64,000 nt of DNA from Paratinospora sagittata (taxonomy: Eukaryota; Streptophyta; Magnoliopsida; Ranunculales; Menispermaceae), in contig CM069611.1 in assembly GCA_035771175.1 (NCBI GenBank), forward strand, positions 14,352,366 to 14,416,365. Direction: 5' to 3'. Position 1 is the stretch's first letter, and the number at the start of each line of letters is the position of its first letter. Positions 48,178 through 58,568 of the stretch are shown in pieces. Below the pieces are notes generated by a model. It ran no database searches, had not been told where the DNA came from, and worked only from the letters and a program-made list of their open reading frames with translations. The translations under genes were made by a program, and so were the position numbers.

Positions 48178-48190
48178 CGCTTTGATACCA
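48178..48190 (-). other. Primer-binding site of element L
   Basis: The minus strand reads TGGTATCAAAGCG two bases after the LTR end. It is the initiator-Met tRNA complement and identifies 48193-50497 as the 5' LTR. Confidence 0.88.
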
Positions 48191-48192
48191 AT

Positions 48193-50497
48193 TGTTAGTC
48201 CACCCAAGAGGGGGGTGAATTGGGTGAGATGGTCAATTTTAAACTTTTCAAATGACTTAGTGATATATATTGGTACATTGGAACTAAATGTACAAACTAG
48301 CCATAAAGTAAAATGCATAACTTAAATCACACTAGAATTTATAGTGGTTCGGCCAAGCCCATGTCCACTATTTAATCTCCCGATTAGGATTTTCTCAATC
48401 CATTAACTGATTCTCTTACGGATGAGAACCAAACCGTTATACATGCCCTTTTACAAGTTTAAGGCAAACCTATCCTTTTACGGGCTAAGGATGAACCGTA
48501 TTTCATTTTTCCAAGAAAATGAAAAACCCATGTTCCTTTTACGGGATAAGGAAGAAACGTTTTCCTTTTATGGGATAAGGAAGAATTGTTTCTCTTTTAC
48601 GAGTTTAGAGATAACCTATGATTTTACAGGTTAAGGATGAACCTATCCTTTTACGGGATAAGGATGAACCGATTTCCTACTTATAGGTGAGGACGAAACT
48701 TAACATGATTTCACCTTGAAATCATCATGTGAACTACATTCACTTGTCCTGGTTGTTTTAATCCAGAAACATACCAACATTATAACACAATAATAATGTT
48801 TGTTCTAACTGAGTAGAACACTTTACAATTAAGCTCATGTTTATAGCATTACAAAAATGTATAAATATGAATACGTAACGCTAAGAGACATACACGTACA
48901 GTCATTTACCTTTTAATGTTTGATATTGCTCAAGTGCAGTTTTGAAAAACGTGAATGATATGTAAATCAATTAAGTGCTTCTTCGAAAACAATATGGTAC
49001 CATTGAAACATTCAAGTTGAAAATGCAGGACAAGTGTAAATACACAGACACATACAATTTTCAAAATAGATAAAATATATGAAAACTTCTGGTTCCATGT
49101 TCAATAGTTAACACAACTATTGATATATTTCAATATAATACTTAAGATATGAAATTAAGTACAACTGCATTTCTCAAATTCCTTCATCAGAATGATTTAG
49201 GTTAAGTATAAATCCAGGCTGAGAATTGAGTAGAAACCAGTTCAAATTAAATTTTCAAAGATAGAATATAATTGAAGCTCAATATGAAAATCTATTGACT
49301 AAGTAAAGTATCAGTGAAGAATACTTTGAAAACTTAGTACATTTGAAAAACAATTTGAAAGATTAAACATCGAATAACATTAAAGATGTTTTTGGAACAA
49401 TAAAAATTATCAATAAGTTGTTTGTTTCAAAGTATTGGTATTTATAGACCTAGTAGATAATAGTTGTTAGATATTTGAAATTCAAATACAATGTTAATGT
49501 TTACACACAACGACTAGAATGTTATATGAAAATTGCAACTGCAATTTTCTGTAACCTTCTGGTTTTTTTCAAATTCATGAAAAAGGAAAGTTTTAGAAAA
49601 ACTTAATTTATGTATCAGAGAAGAAGATCTCTGATAAATCTGAACAAGACTCTGTGCAAAGATTCGTTCTGAATCAATAGACTGATGTATTGTACTTGCT
49701 AGAACAGTGATGGTTGTTGAATTAGCTTCCTGATTCCATAATCAGCGTTCTGACGCAGAATATCAACTTTGTCATTTTGTTCCTTGAGGGCGCTCATTAT
49801 GTATAAGCGTCTTGCTGAACAATGAAGTGAGGATGCTACTAACTCGTAAGCGTCCCGACTTCATTTGCGACATAGGTGACTTAACCCTGAGGAGGCTAAT
49901 GCATAGTTTGCGTCCTGTTTTATTTTAAAACAATTACGTGCATGAGGGTGCTACTTTTTCAAGTAAGCGTCCTACCTTTTAAAACATAAAACACAATACG
50001 AGGGCGCTACAACTATGTAAGCGTCCTACCATTTTTAAAAACATTTCAAGAACAATATAAAGGACGTTGGAGGACAATCAGCGTCCTGAAAGTTGTTAAG
50101 TTGATTCCCAAAGGTGAGGGCACTCCTATCTAGGTAGCGTCCTGATAGTTTATTCAACCTATAACTATCAGCGTCCTCAAAGATAAATTCTTTCAAGAAC
50201 GTAGAAATCATTCAGAAAGCTGATGCTGAGTTAGTGTCCTAACAACTTCAGAGGTTGACTAAAGGGAGGCCACTATTTACAAGTAAGCATCCATATGAAT
50301 CAGTTCAATTCAACCTTAAATGTTATCAGCGTCTTAATGAGGAATCAACGTCCTGACTTAACAAGTTCAGGAGAGCGTTGTTGAGTCATTAGCGTCCTGA
50401 AAGACTCTTAAAAAAAAGTTTTGATGCGCGATTAAAAATACGATGAATGAGAATAAAAACTCGGTAAATTTCAAATTAAACATACAAAATTAACTCA
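48193..50497 (-). repeat. Sirevirus-like LTR S4, 5' LTR of element L (U3 start lost)
   Basis: It starts TGTTAGTCCACC and closely follows S3 through the U5 array (48428-48680), TATA region (about 49437-49444) and U3 hairpin array (49725-50405). It stops near 50497, some 450 bases short of the LTR start seen in S6, and joins Athila-like gag directly. The element L target duplication is therefore lost. Confidence 0.85.
49725..50405 (-). repeat. U3 hairpin array, copy 4 (LTR S4)
   Basis: About ten units. The central GAGGGYGCTAC...GTAAGCGTCCT unit appears twice in tandem (49942-50031), separated by an 'aaaacataaaacacaatac' spacer. Confidence 0.85.
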
Positions 50498-50918
50498 TTT
50501 TTACCTTACTCGGTAAAGGAGAACTCTCAACTTCATTGCCACACCTTAATTTGATAGCCATGAACCTCTCTTTTGCATTCACTTTTGTATTGCTTGGGAA
50601 CGAATTTTGTTGATGTTGTTGGGCACCAATGGCTGAGGCAATTTACCACAATTAAACTTCCAAATTCTTAATAGAGGCATTCATGTTCCCCATGTGAGAC
50701 TCCATATTGCTAGCTTTGGACTCGGTCTTCTCAAATTTGTTTGATGACTCACCCATGAACTTAACCAAGGCCTGTTCGAGTGATACTTTCCTCTCTTGAC
50801 TTTGCCCTTGTGAGTTAAAACCCGGCGGTGGTTGCAACACATTTCTATTGTTGGAATAAGAGAAGTTTTCATGGTTGCGCACACCCAGATAATACTGATT
50901 AGGCACTTGACTTGAGCT
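50498..50918 (-). pseudogene. Athila-like gag C-terminus of element M
   Basis: The frame ending at 50652 carries VRNHENFSYSNNRNVLQPPP, a Gln/Glu-rich helix, then the heptad-like 'MESHMGNMNASIKNLEV', the typical end of Athila/Tat gag. After a stop, coding continues toward 50500 (AIGAQQHQQNSFPSNT), just before the protease part. The gag is split from the protease by the L insertion and truncated upstream by LTR S5 at 50919. Confidence 0.82.
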
Positions 50919-52186
50919 TGTTGGTCCACCCAAGAGGGTGGTGAATTGGGTGTGATGGTCAATTTTAAATTTCTCTTCCAATAACTTAGTGATGTACAAG
51001 GGTATATTGGAATTGAACACATAAACAAAAACTTAGACTAAAATGCAAACGTCAAACAAACAAGATTTATAGTGGTTTGGCCAAGCCTACGTCCACTACC
51101 TAATCTCCCGATTAGGATTTTCTCAATCCACTAACTAATTCTCTTATGGGTGAGAACCAAACCGTTACAACTACCCTTTTACAGGTTAAAGGTAAACCTA
51201 TTCGTTCATGGGCAAAGAATGAACCAAATTTTCTTTTTTGGGGATGAGGAAAAATCCATGTTCCTTTTACGAGATAAAGAAGAACCGTTTTCCTTTTACG
51301 AGATAAGGAAGAACCATTTTCCTTTTACGAGATAAGGAAGAACTGTGATCCTTTTACGGGATTAGGAACAACCGTTTCTCTTTTACAGGTTAAAGATAAC
51401 CTATCCATTTACCGGTTAAGGACGCACCTATCCTTTTACAGGATTAGGATGAACCGGTTTCTTACTTGCAGGTGAGGATGAACCGTTTTCTCTTTTGCAG
51501 GTTCAGAGATAACCTTAACATGATTGCAATTCTAAAATCATTAAGTGAACTACATTCACTTGTCCTAGTTGTTTTAGTCCAGAAACACAACAGTATTACA
51601 ACAAAATAATGTTGGTTCTAACTGAGTAGAACACTTTACAATTAAGCTCAGTACATAACATTACAATGATATAAAATATAAATACATAATGCTAAGATGA
51701 AATATACTTACAGTCCTTTACCTTTCAATATTCGGTATTGCTCAAGTGTAGTTTCCAAAAGCATGAATGATGTGATATGAAAATCAGCGCTTCTTTGAAA
51801 ATAATATGATACCAAATAAACATTGACTTAAAAATTGAAGGACCAGTGTAAATAAAAAACACAAACAATTTTCAAAGTAGATATAAAATATAAATATGAA
51901 AACTTCTGGTTCGGTGTTCAGTAGTTAACACAACTGCTGATATAATTCAATACAATACTTAAGATATGAAATCAAGTACAACTGTATTTCTCATGAACTA
52001 TATCTCAAATTCTATCTTCAGCAAGAATGATACCAAGTATGAGTTAGTGCTGAGAATTTGAGTAGATACCAGATCAAATAGATTTTCAGAGATAGAATAA
52101 AATTGAAGCTCAATATAAAATTCTTTTGAGTACGTAAAGGTATCAATGAAAAATACTTTGAAAGTTGAGACGTTTGAAAAATATTT
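50919..52186 (-). repeat. Sirevirus-like LTR fragment S5 (U5-R only)
   Basis: It starts TGTTGGTCCACC and has the largest U5 array (51160-51500, about nine units). It ends near 52186, about 80 bases before where the TATA box would be, and joins gypsy RT coding. U3 and the hairpin array are missing. Confidence 0.82.
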
Positions 52187-53026
52187 TGACCTACCACAAT
52201 GACAGAGATTCGTAGCTTTCTAGGTTTGGCTGGCTATTACAGAAAGTTCATGAAGGAATTTTCCACCATAGTCAAACTATTAACTAAGCTTACTCAGAAG
52301 AATGTGGCCTTCGCATGGTCGGATGCTTGTGAGAAAGCTTTTCAGTGAGTTGAAACAAAGGTTGACTACAACTCCAGTGTTGATTCTTTCGGAGCCTGAG
52401 AATGAATTGGTGATTTATACGGATGCATCACTCTTAGGTTTGGGATGTGTGCTGATGCAGGAGGGTCGAGTGGTTGCATATGCATCTAGACAGCTTAAGG
52501 TGCATGAGCACATCTACCCTGTGCATGATTTGGAGTTGGCAGCCATAGTTTTTGCACTGAAGCTATGTAGGCATTATCTTTATGGTGAGAGGTTCACTTT
52601 GTTTTCTGATCATAAGAGTTTGAAGTATCTCTTTGATCAGAAGGAGCTGAACATGCGGCAGAGGAGATGGCTCGAGTTACTTCAGGATTATGATTTCTCT
52701 TTGGAGTATTATCCTGGCAAAGCCAATGTTGTGGCTGACTTTTTTAGCAGTAGGCGAGCAGAGACTCAAATGGTTACTTTTCAGATGGCCTAACAGTGGC
52801 AGTTACTTGAGAGAGTGACTATGATTAGTATACTCTCGGACGCACCACGTACTTAGATATGTGCTTAAATGCACGTGCGGCTTGTTGATGCCTAAATTCA
52901 GAGGGTTAAAGATCTACAGGAGCACTGCCCGAATTTTGACATGTACTATAGATATGCAGACAGTGCTGACAAGGCCGATTGGCAGAGAGGTTTAGATGAT
53001 GTCTTGCGATTTAGAGGGAGACTATG
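52187..53026 (+). pseudogene. Ty3/gypsy RT end and RNase H, element D (5' truncated)
   Basis: It begins within the RT thumb (SFLGLAGYYRKF). A frameshift near 52340 leads to the long frame 52302-52793, which covers RNase [42 protein letters not shown] and the [11 protein letters not shown] end. A TAA at about 52791 and further stops follow, up to the solo LTR at 53027. Gag, protease and most of RT were lost at the junction with S5. Close to element A in sequence. Confidence 0.87.
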
Positions 53027-55946
53027 TGTAGCGACTCCGCACCCCAGACCACCAACCCCGCAGGGAATGGCATGTAGAATGTTGGGGCGGGACGCCCAGC
53101 GTAGGCATCTCCAACCACTCCTCAATCCCCGTAAGGTGGTTGAAACCCTACGAGCCTTATCCCAAACAACAGCATAATATAAAAAGGTACTAAACAAAAC
53201 TACCAACCGTATTAATCATCCAAGAGAAGAGATAATCCATAAAATGAATCATTAATAAAACCATAATCCCTACAATCCATCAAGATGGACATACACATAA
53301 ATTTCAAAACTATGGGTACAAAAAACCCTCATATGCCCACATGGTCTATCTAACAAGTCCCAACTCACCCATACTACAATGTGGTAAGTGTTATAATTAC
53401 ATAGTCCAAAATATAATATTTAAAACACAGTTCAATCAAAATTCATCTCAACTCACATCGAGGCCTTCGATTCTCACGCAGGCAAGGCCCTCAAGATATC
53501 ACTACTCCTTTGCCCTTATTCAGGACAGAAGGACCTGAAAGAGGAAAATGAGGGTGAGCCAACGGTGCCCCGTGAATGGAATTCAAATATGCTATCAATA
53601 CTCATCAATAAATATCATGTATGCATGTCAATGTGTAGCATGATTAAAAGCTCATAACATATAGATATCAAGCATTTATAATAAGTTCAATGCAAGTAAA
53701 AGCTTATCAATTTGGATCCACATTCCACATGCATTGGGGTTACTAGTCCACGTCTATTTCACCGTACCGTTCTCATCCCTAATCATTTTGATTTGGGGTT
53801 ACTAGTGCACGTCTATTTCACCGTACTGTTCTCATCCCCAAATATTTCCATTTTAAAACCCTCCTGTGACAAGGTTTGGTCTCCCTATTAGCCAGATAGA
53901 TGGGCCCAACCAAAGTTATAAGGTTTTCTCAAATCAATGCATCATTCAAAACATTAGGACACATACATGCTTTCAGCATACAATATATATAAGTGATATG
54001 ATGACATAAAAGATATAATCATAAATGAAGTCTATTCACAACCAGGCCTCGCGAGAGTATCTAACCACACACAGACACCAAACCGAATCAACCCAATCAA
54101 GATCCTTAAACATTCATCAATATCCAACCATACATCAATTTCTATGCTCAATCACATAGACATTACACATCAACCTTAAATCAGCCCACATATAGACAAT
54201 AGGCCTAAATCCCATCTAATCCCATCATTCAACTCAAATCACATGACTTAGGCCTCTAATGCATAGTTCTCATTCATAAACCATTCAATTAATCAAAAAT
54301 ACAAATTTTCAATTCCTTAGGTATAAACATGCCCAAATTGGGTCATTTGATCACAAGTAGGCCTAACCCATGATATGGTCACAACCACCAAATCAGTAGC
54401 ATAATCAACCCTAATCATGCTTAATTAGACATAAATTGCATCAATTCAATGATTCTAGGCCAAAAGCATCAAAAGCCCTAAAATATGAAATTTTCCATAC
54501 TTAGGCCATATTGCCTATTTACACTAGGTCACCATGTTCAGCCATGTATATCACTGATTTTGCATCATGGGTTTATCAACAATGGCAACTACGTCAACAT
54601 AGTTGACATGCAAGCTATTTGGAAAGGTTTAAGTTCATATTCAAAATTTAGGTCTAATACAAGCAACCTTACCAATTCTTCATTTAATATTCAGTTCAGA
54701 TGTATCAATCTACCAACAAAAATATTTAATCACAAAATCAACCGTACAGATTGAAGTATCTTAAGAAACGAACCTTCTGTCCAACAAGCAGCTCAATCCA
54801 ACGGTGGACTGAGAAGATAAGGCCATTTGATGAACAAGTCTCTAATCAGACAATTTCTCCTTTCCTGCTGCGAATACTCGAACTCAGATGACTTATCACA
54901 CAAAATACTTAACCGACCAACATCTGAACTATCCGTAGATCAGAACGATCAGTTGTGAACCACCTTCGCAAATATCATATCCATCCAACGATAGATTTAG
55001 GAGATCTATTAGTTTGATCTAAACTGCGCGAGAAATCAAGACTCTCCGACCAGCTTTGTTTGGGAGGTTATATCTTTCAAACGAAAACTCCAATCAAGCT
55101 CTCCACCAACCAGAATGAAGACCCATAAGATACGAACTTGCTGACAAATGTTGAGCTCAATCTGAGCATATAACACCAAGATCCAACACTTTGATTAAAA
55201 CGTTGCTGAGACTTCCCTCAAAGCAACTTCCTCTTTCTTTCTCTTCTTCTTTCCTTTCTCTTTTTTTTTCCTTTCCCTCCACTCACCTCACTCTCTAAGA
55301 CTTCCTTGGAGAAGAGAAGTGGGCATGGGACACTTGTCCACTTTCATGCACCAACTTGACATGTGTTGGAGAAGAGAAATGGGGCATGGGACACTTGTGC
55401 ACTCTCATGCACCAACTTGACATGTATTGGAGAAGAGAAATGGGGCATGGGACACTTGTCCATTCTCATGCATCAACTTGACATGTGTTGGTCTCATGCA
55501 CCAACTTGACATGTGTTGGAGAAGAGAAATGGGGCATGAGACACTTGTCCATTCTCATGCACCAATTTGACATGTGTTAGTCTCATACTACCCATACCAA
55601 CCACATGTACTTTAACCAATCTTATGCTTGCATGTATTTTAAATGTCCAATCCATCTAATACACCAAATTTTCATTCTCATTTATCTTTTTATTCAATCA
55701 ATCTTAACCCATATCAATTCATGGTTTAATGGGCCCATGCATAAATAATAACATATGCATTATACTTTAATTTAACATGACCCATATACAAATTTATAAT
55801 ACACATATTTATATACATTATCAAGCATCAAATATACAAAAATTAAACAACTATCAAACAAACACCAAACATATCAAGGAAACACAGAGTTTGGGCAAAA
55901 TGCAATTGGGTTATGGGCTAGATGAAATAATTTTCGGGGTGTCACA
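53027..55946 (-). repeat. Solo LTR with perfect target duplication, inside element D integrase
   Basis: A 2.92-kb LTR with termini TGTAGCGACTCC and CGGGGTGTCACA; on the minus strand it starts TGTGACACCCCG, as many gypsy LTRs do. The flanks are CTATG at 53022-53026 and at 55947-55951. With one copy of CTATG removed, the element D integrase frame reads through the site. A 58-bp duplication lies at about 53738-53852 and a 61-bp minisatellite at 55305-55590. No coding sequence. Confidence 0.93.
55305..55590. repeat. About 61-bp minisatellite in the solo LTR
   Basis: Four and a half units starting at about 55307, 55367, 55428 and 55517, each with GGAGAAGAGAAATGGGGCAT, then 'gacacttgtcc' and 'caccaacttgacatgtgt'. 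The third unit carries an extra partial copy. Confidence 0.88.
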
Positions 55947-55951
55947 CTATG

Positions 55952-57256
55952 GATCTCATATGATGTTGACTTGCGTGCTGAGATACTTCGAGAGGTTGAC
56001 AGGTCTTACTATACTGTTCATCCAGGGGCTACCAAGATGTATCACGACATGAAAAAGTCTGTGTGGTGGCATGGGATGAAGAAAAGTATACCTGAGTACA
56101 TGCAGAGGTGTGAGGTGTGAGGTGTGCTAGCAGGTTAAGGCTGGACACGGGAAGCCTGGAGGTCAGATGCAGCTGTTACCCATTCCTGAGTAGAAATGGG
56201 AGCACATCACGATGGATTTCATCATGGGATTGTCGAGGTCTCAGGGCAAATTTGATGCCATTTGTGTTATGGTTGATAGATTGACCAAGAGTGCACACTT
56301 GGTTCCTATGAGCGCCAGAGACTCTGTGGACAAACTGAGCAGACTATATGTGAGAGAAATCGTGAGACTTTATGGAGTGCACTTGTTTATCATATCGAAT
56401 CGAGATCCCTGATTGACATCGAAGTTTTGGTAGGCATTGCAGACTCGATTTGGGACCCGTCTCCAACTCAGTACAGCGGTTCACCCTCAGATGGATGGTC
56501 AATCCAAGAGAGTGATTCAGATGTTGAAGGATATGCTCAGGTCTTACATTTTAGAGTTCGATGGTGGTTGGCCTAAGCATTTGACCTTGTGTGAGTTTGC
56601 TTACAACAACAGTTATCCGGCGAGTATCGGTATGGCACCGTATAAGGCTTTGTATGGAAGACCCTGTAGATCACCAGCTTGTTGGTACGAGGTGGGTGAT
56701 ACACAGTTATGGGGCCCTGATGCAGTTGTTGAGCAGGCAGAGAAAGTCAAGCTGATTCTACAGAGGCTGAAGTCAGCTCAGGACAGACATAAGAGTTATT
56801 ACGACAACCGGCATAGGTCGTTAGAGTTTGCAGTGGGAGATCTAGTTTTACTTAAGGTCTCTCCACTCAAGTGTCAGATGAGGTTCGGTGTTAGAGGAAA
56901 ACTTGCCCCTAGGTTCATTGGACCATTCTGGATTGTTGAGAGGATTGGACCAGTAGCGTACAGGTTGGCTCTACCTTCTCAGCTCGAGAGTGTTCATGAT
57001 GTATTCCATGTATCGATGCTAAGGAACTATATTGAAGATCCATCAAAGAAGTCTTATCCCAATCTAACTCATGTGCTTGATGTGAGTCATCTACAAGTTG
57101 GGGAGGATACGACTTATACGAAGTTGCCGATCCAGATTGTGGCTCGTCGGGTTTAGCAATTGAGGAATAAGGAGATCCCGCTTGTGCAAGTCAAATGGAA
57201 ATTCTACGATAATGAAGAGCAAACCTGGGAGCTTAAGGACCAGATGAGGGAGTAAT
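55952..57256 (+). pseudogene. Ty3/gypsy integrase with chromodomain-like tail, element D
   Basis: The zinc region (55952-56140) has a 7-base GAGGTGT unit repeated three times at about 56105-56125 where element A has two, shifting the frame after CEV. The core has MDFIMGL (first Asp), then SNRDP, where the second catalytic Asp codon is now AAT (56398-56400), and QSKRVIQ, where the expected Glu is Lys (56506-56508). The long frame 56437-57156 is intact for 239 residues. After one TAG, 'LRNKEIPLVQV' and 'EEQTWELKD' mark a chromodomain-like tail. Confidence 0.9.
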
Positions 57257-57319
57257 TCCCCGATCTTTTTACTAACTGAAGTTTGTTCTCTTTTTTTTAT
57301 TTTGAGGACAAAATCCCTT

Positions 57320-57333
57320 AAGTTGGGGAGAGT
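57320..57333 (+). other. Polypurine tract of element D
   Basis: AAGTTGGGGAGAGT directly before the LTR start TGTAACGC; the same layout as element B. Confidence 0.85.
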
Positions 57334-58568
57334 TGTAACGCTCGTACCTTAGGATGACCTCATTTTGACCCTATACATATACGTATACGTATATGTATGC
57401 ATATATGTATTTTGATGCTCAACGCGTGTAGGTTAGATTGTCTTTGCATGCTTTTATGTCATTTAGAATGCGCATGAAGCTTTGAAACCATCGAAGACCA
57501 TTTCGGCATCGAAACATGGAAAAATGAGCTTCGAAACCATGGAGCTCACTCTATGAGAAGGGGAGCAGCTCGCTCCATGGGCTTATGAGTGGCTTGTTGG
57601 AGAAGCTTCATATAAGTAACTTGTTGAACAAGTCATCATCTTGACTTCTGACTTGTTGAAAAGACCACATTAAATGTCCTTATTTAATGAACCTTTTGAT
57701 ATATGGGAAGGTTGTACTTCAACACATGGTAACTATGACAATTATATTGGAATATGTTGTGTATATGTGTTGATTATATAATAATTAATTATTGGTGTGT
57801 CAAATGGACTTGGGAATATTAGAAATGAGTCCGGAAGGCATTTTTACATATAAAACGATTAGCCACACTCGAAATTCTGATGAGTATTGAGCGCATAGTG
57901 GTGAAACAAAGTTTAGGTGCTCTTGGGAAGGAGTAGTGCGCTCAAGCGTTTTCCTAGGCGAGATGAGTGCACTGATCCGTTTTCTGGGCACGATTTTGGG
58001 TGAAAAATGGCAATTTTCAGTGTTTTAAAAGGGGGGAAAGGTTGCTTCTTTTCCCATATGAGCTAAGGACGAATTGGAGAAGGAAGAAGGGAGCAAAACT
58101 AGGGTTTCCAAAGGAAATCTTCACCATCTACACCCTATGGTAAGTGTTTTTCTCAATATCTTTCCATGAAATCACCATTGAAGGTGAGAGTAAGCTTTCT
58201 AATGGTGTAATTTTCTCCATGGGTCACGGTTTTGGGTGTTCCCTAACATAGGGTTGATTGATTTTTTACTCTTTTGAGTTTGTTTATGATAGAAACAACT
58301 CTCTATGACCTAGATCTACACACCATGAGCAATTCTCAAGCATTTCACCACGTTTTTTGTGGTGCGTGGAGTTAGGGTTTCATGTGAAACTCTTAGGGAT
58401 GAGTTGTAAGCTAGGGATTTGGGTTCCTAAGGTGATTCGGAACCCAATGACACCATTTTCCCCAATTTCTAGCAAGAAATTGGAAAGGTTATGTGTAAAG
58501 GTCCTAAACCCTAGAAAATGAACTTAAGGTTTTCCTTTGAACTTGCATGTCAACTATGTTGAATAAAT
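57334..58568 (+). repeat. 3' LTR of element D, first part
   Basis: It begins TGTAACGCTCGTACC, the element A family LTR start. An alternating TATACG/CATATA tract lies at 57376-57410, and a TATA-like ATATAAAA is near 57848. It is split at 58568 by a solo Sirevirus-like LTR and resumes at 61386. No coding sequence. Confidence 0.85.

Noticed and set aside
52941..53206. Plus- and minus-strand frames of 78-86 codons over the integrase/solo LTR junction
   Set aside because: They join element D coding to LTR sequence across the insertion site, so they cannot be original genes.
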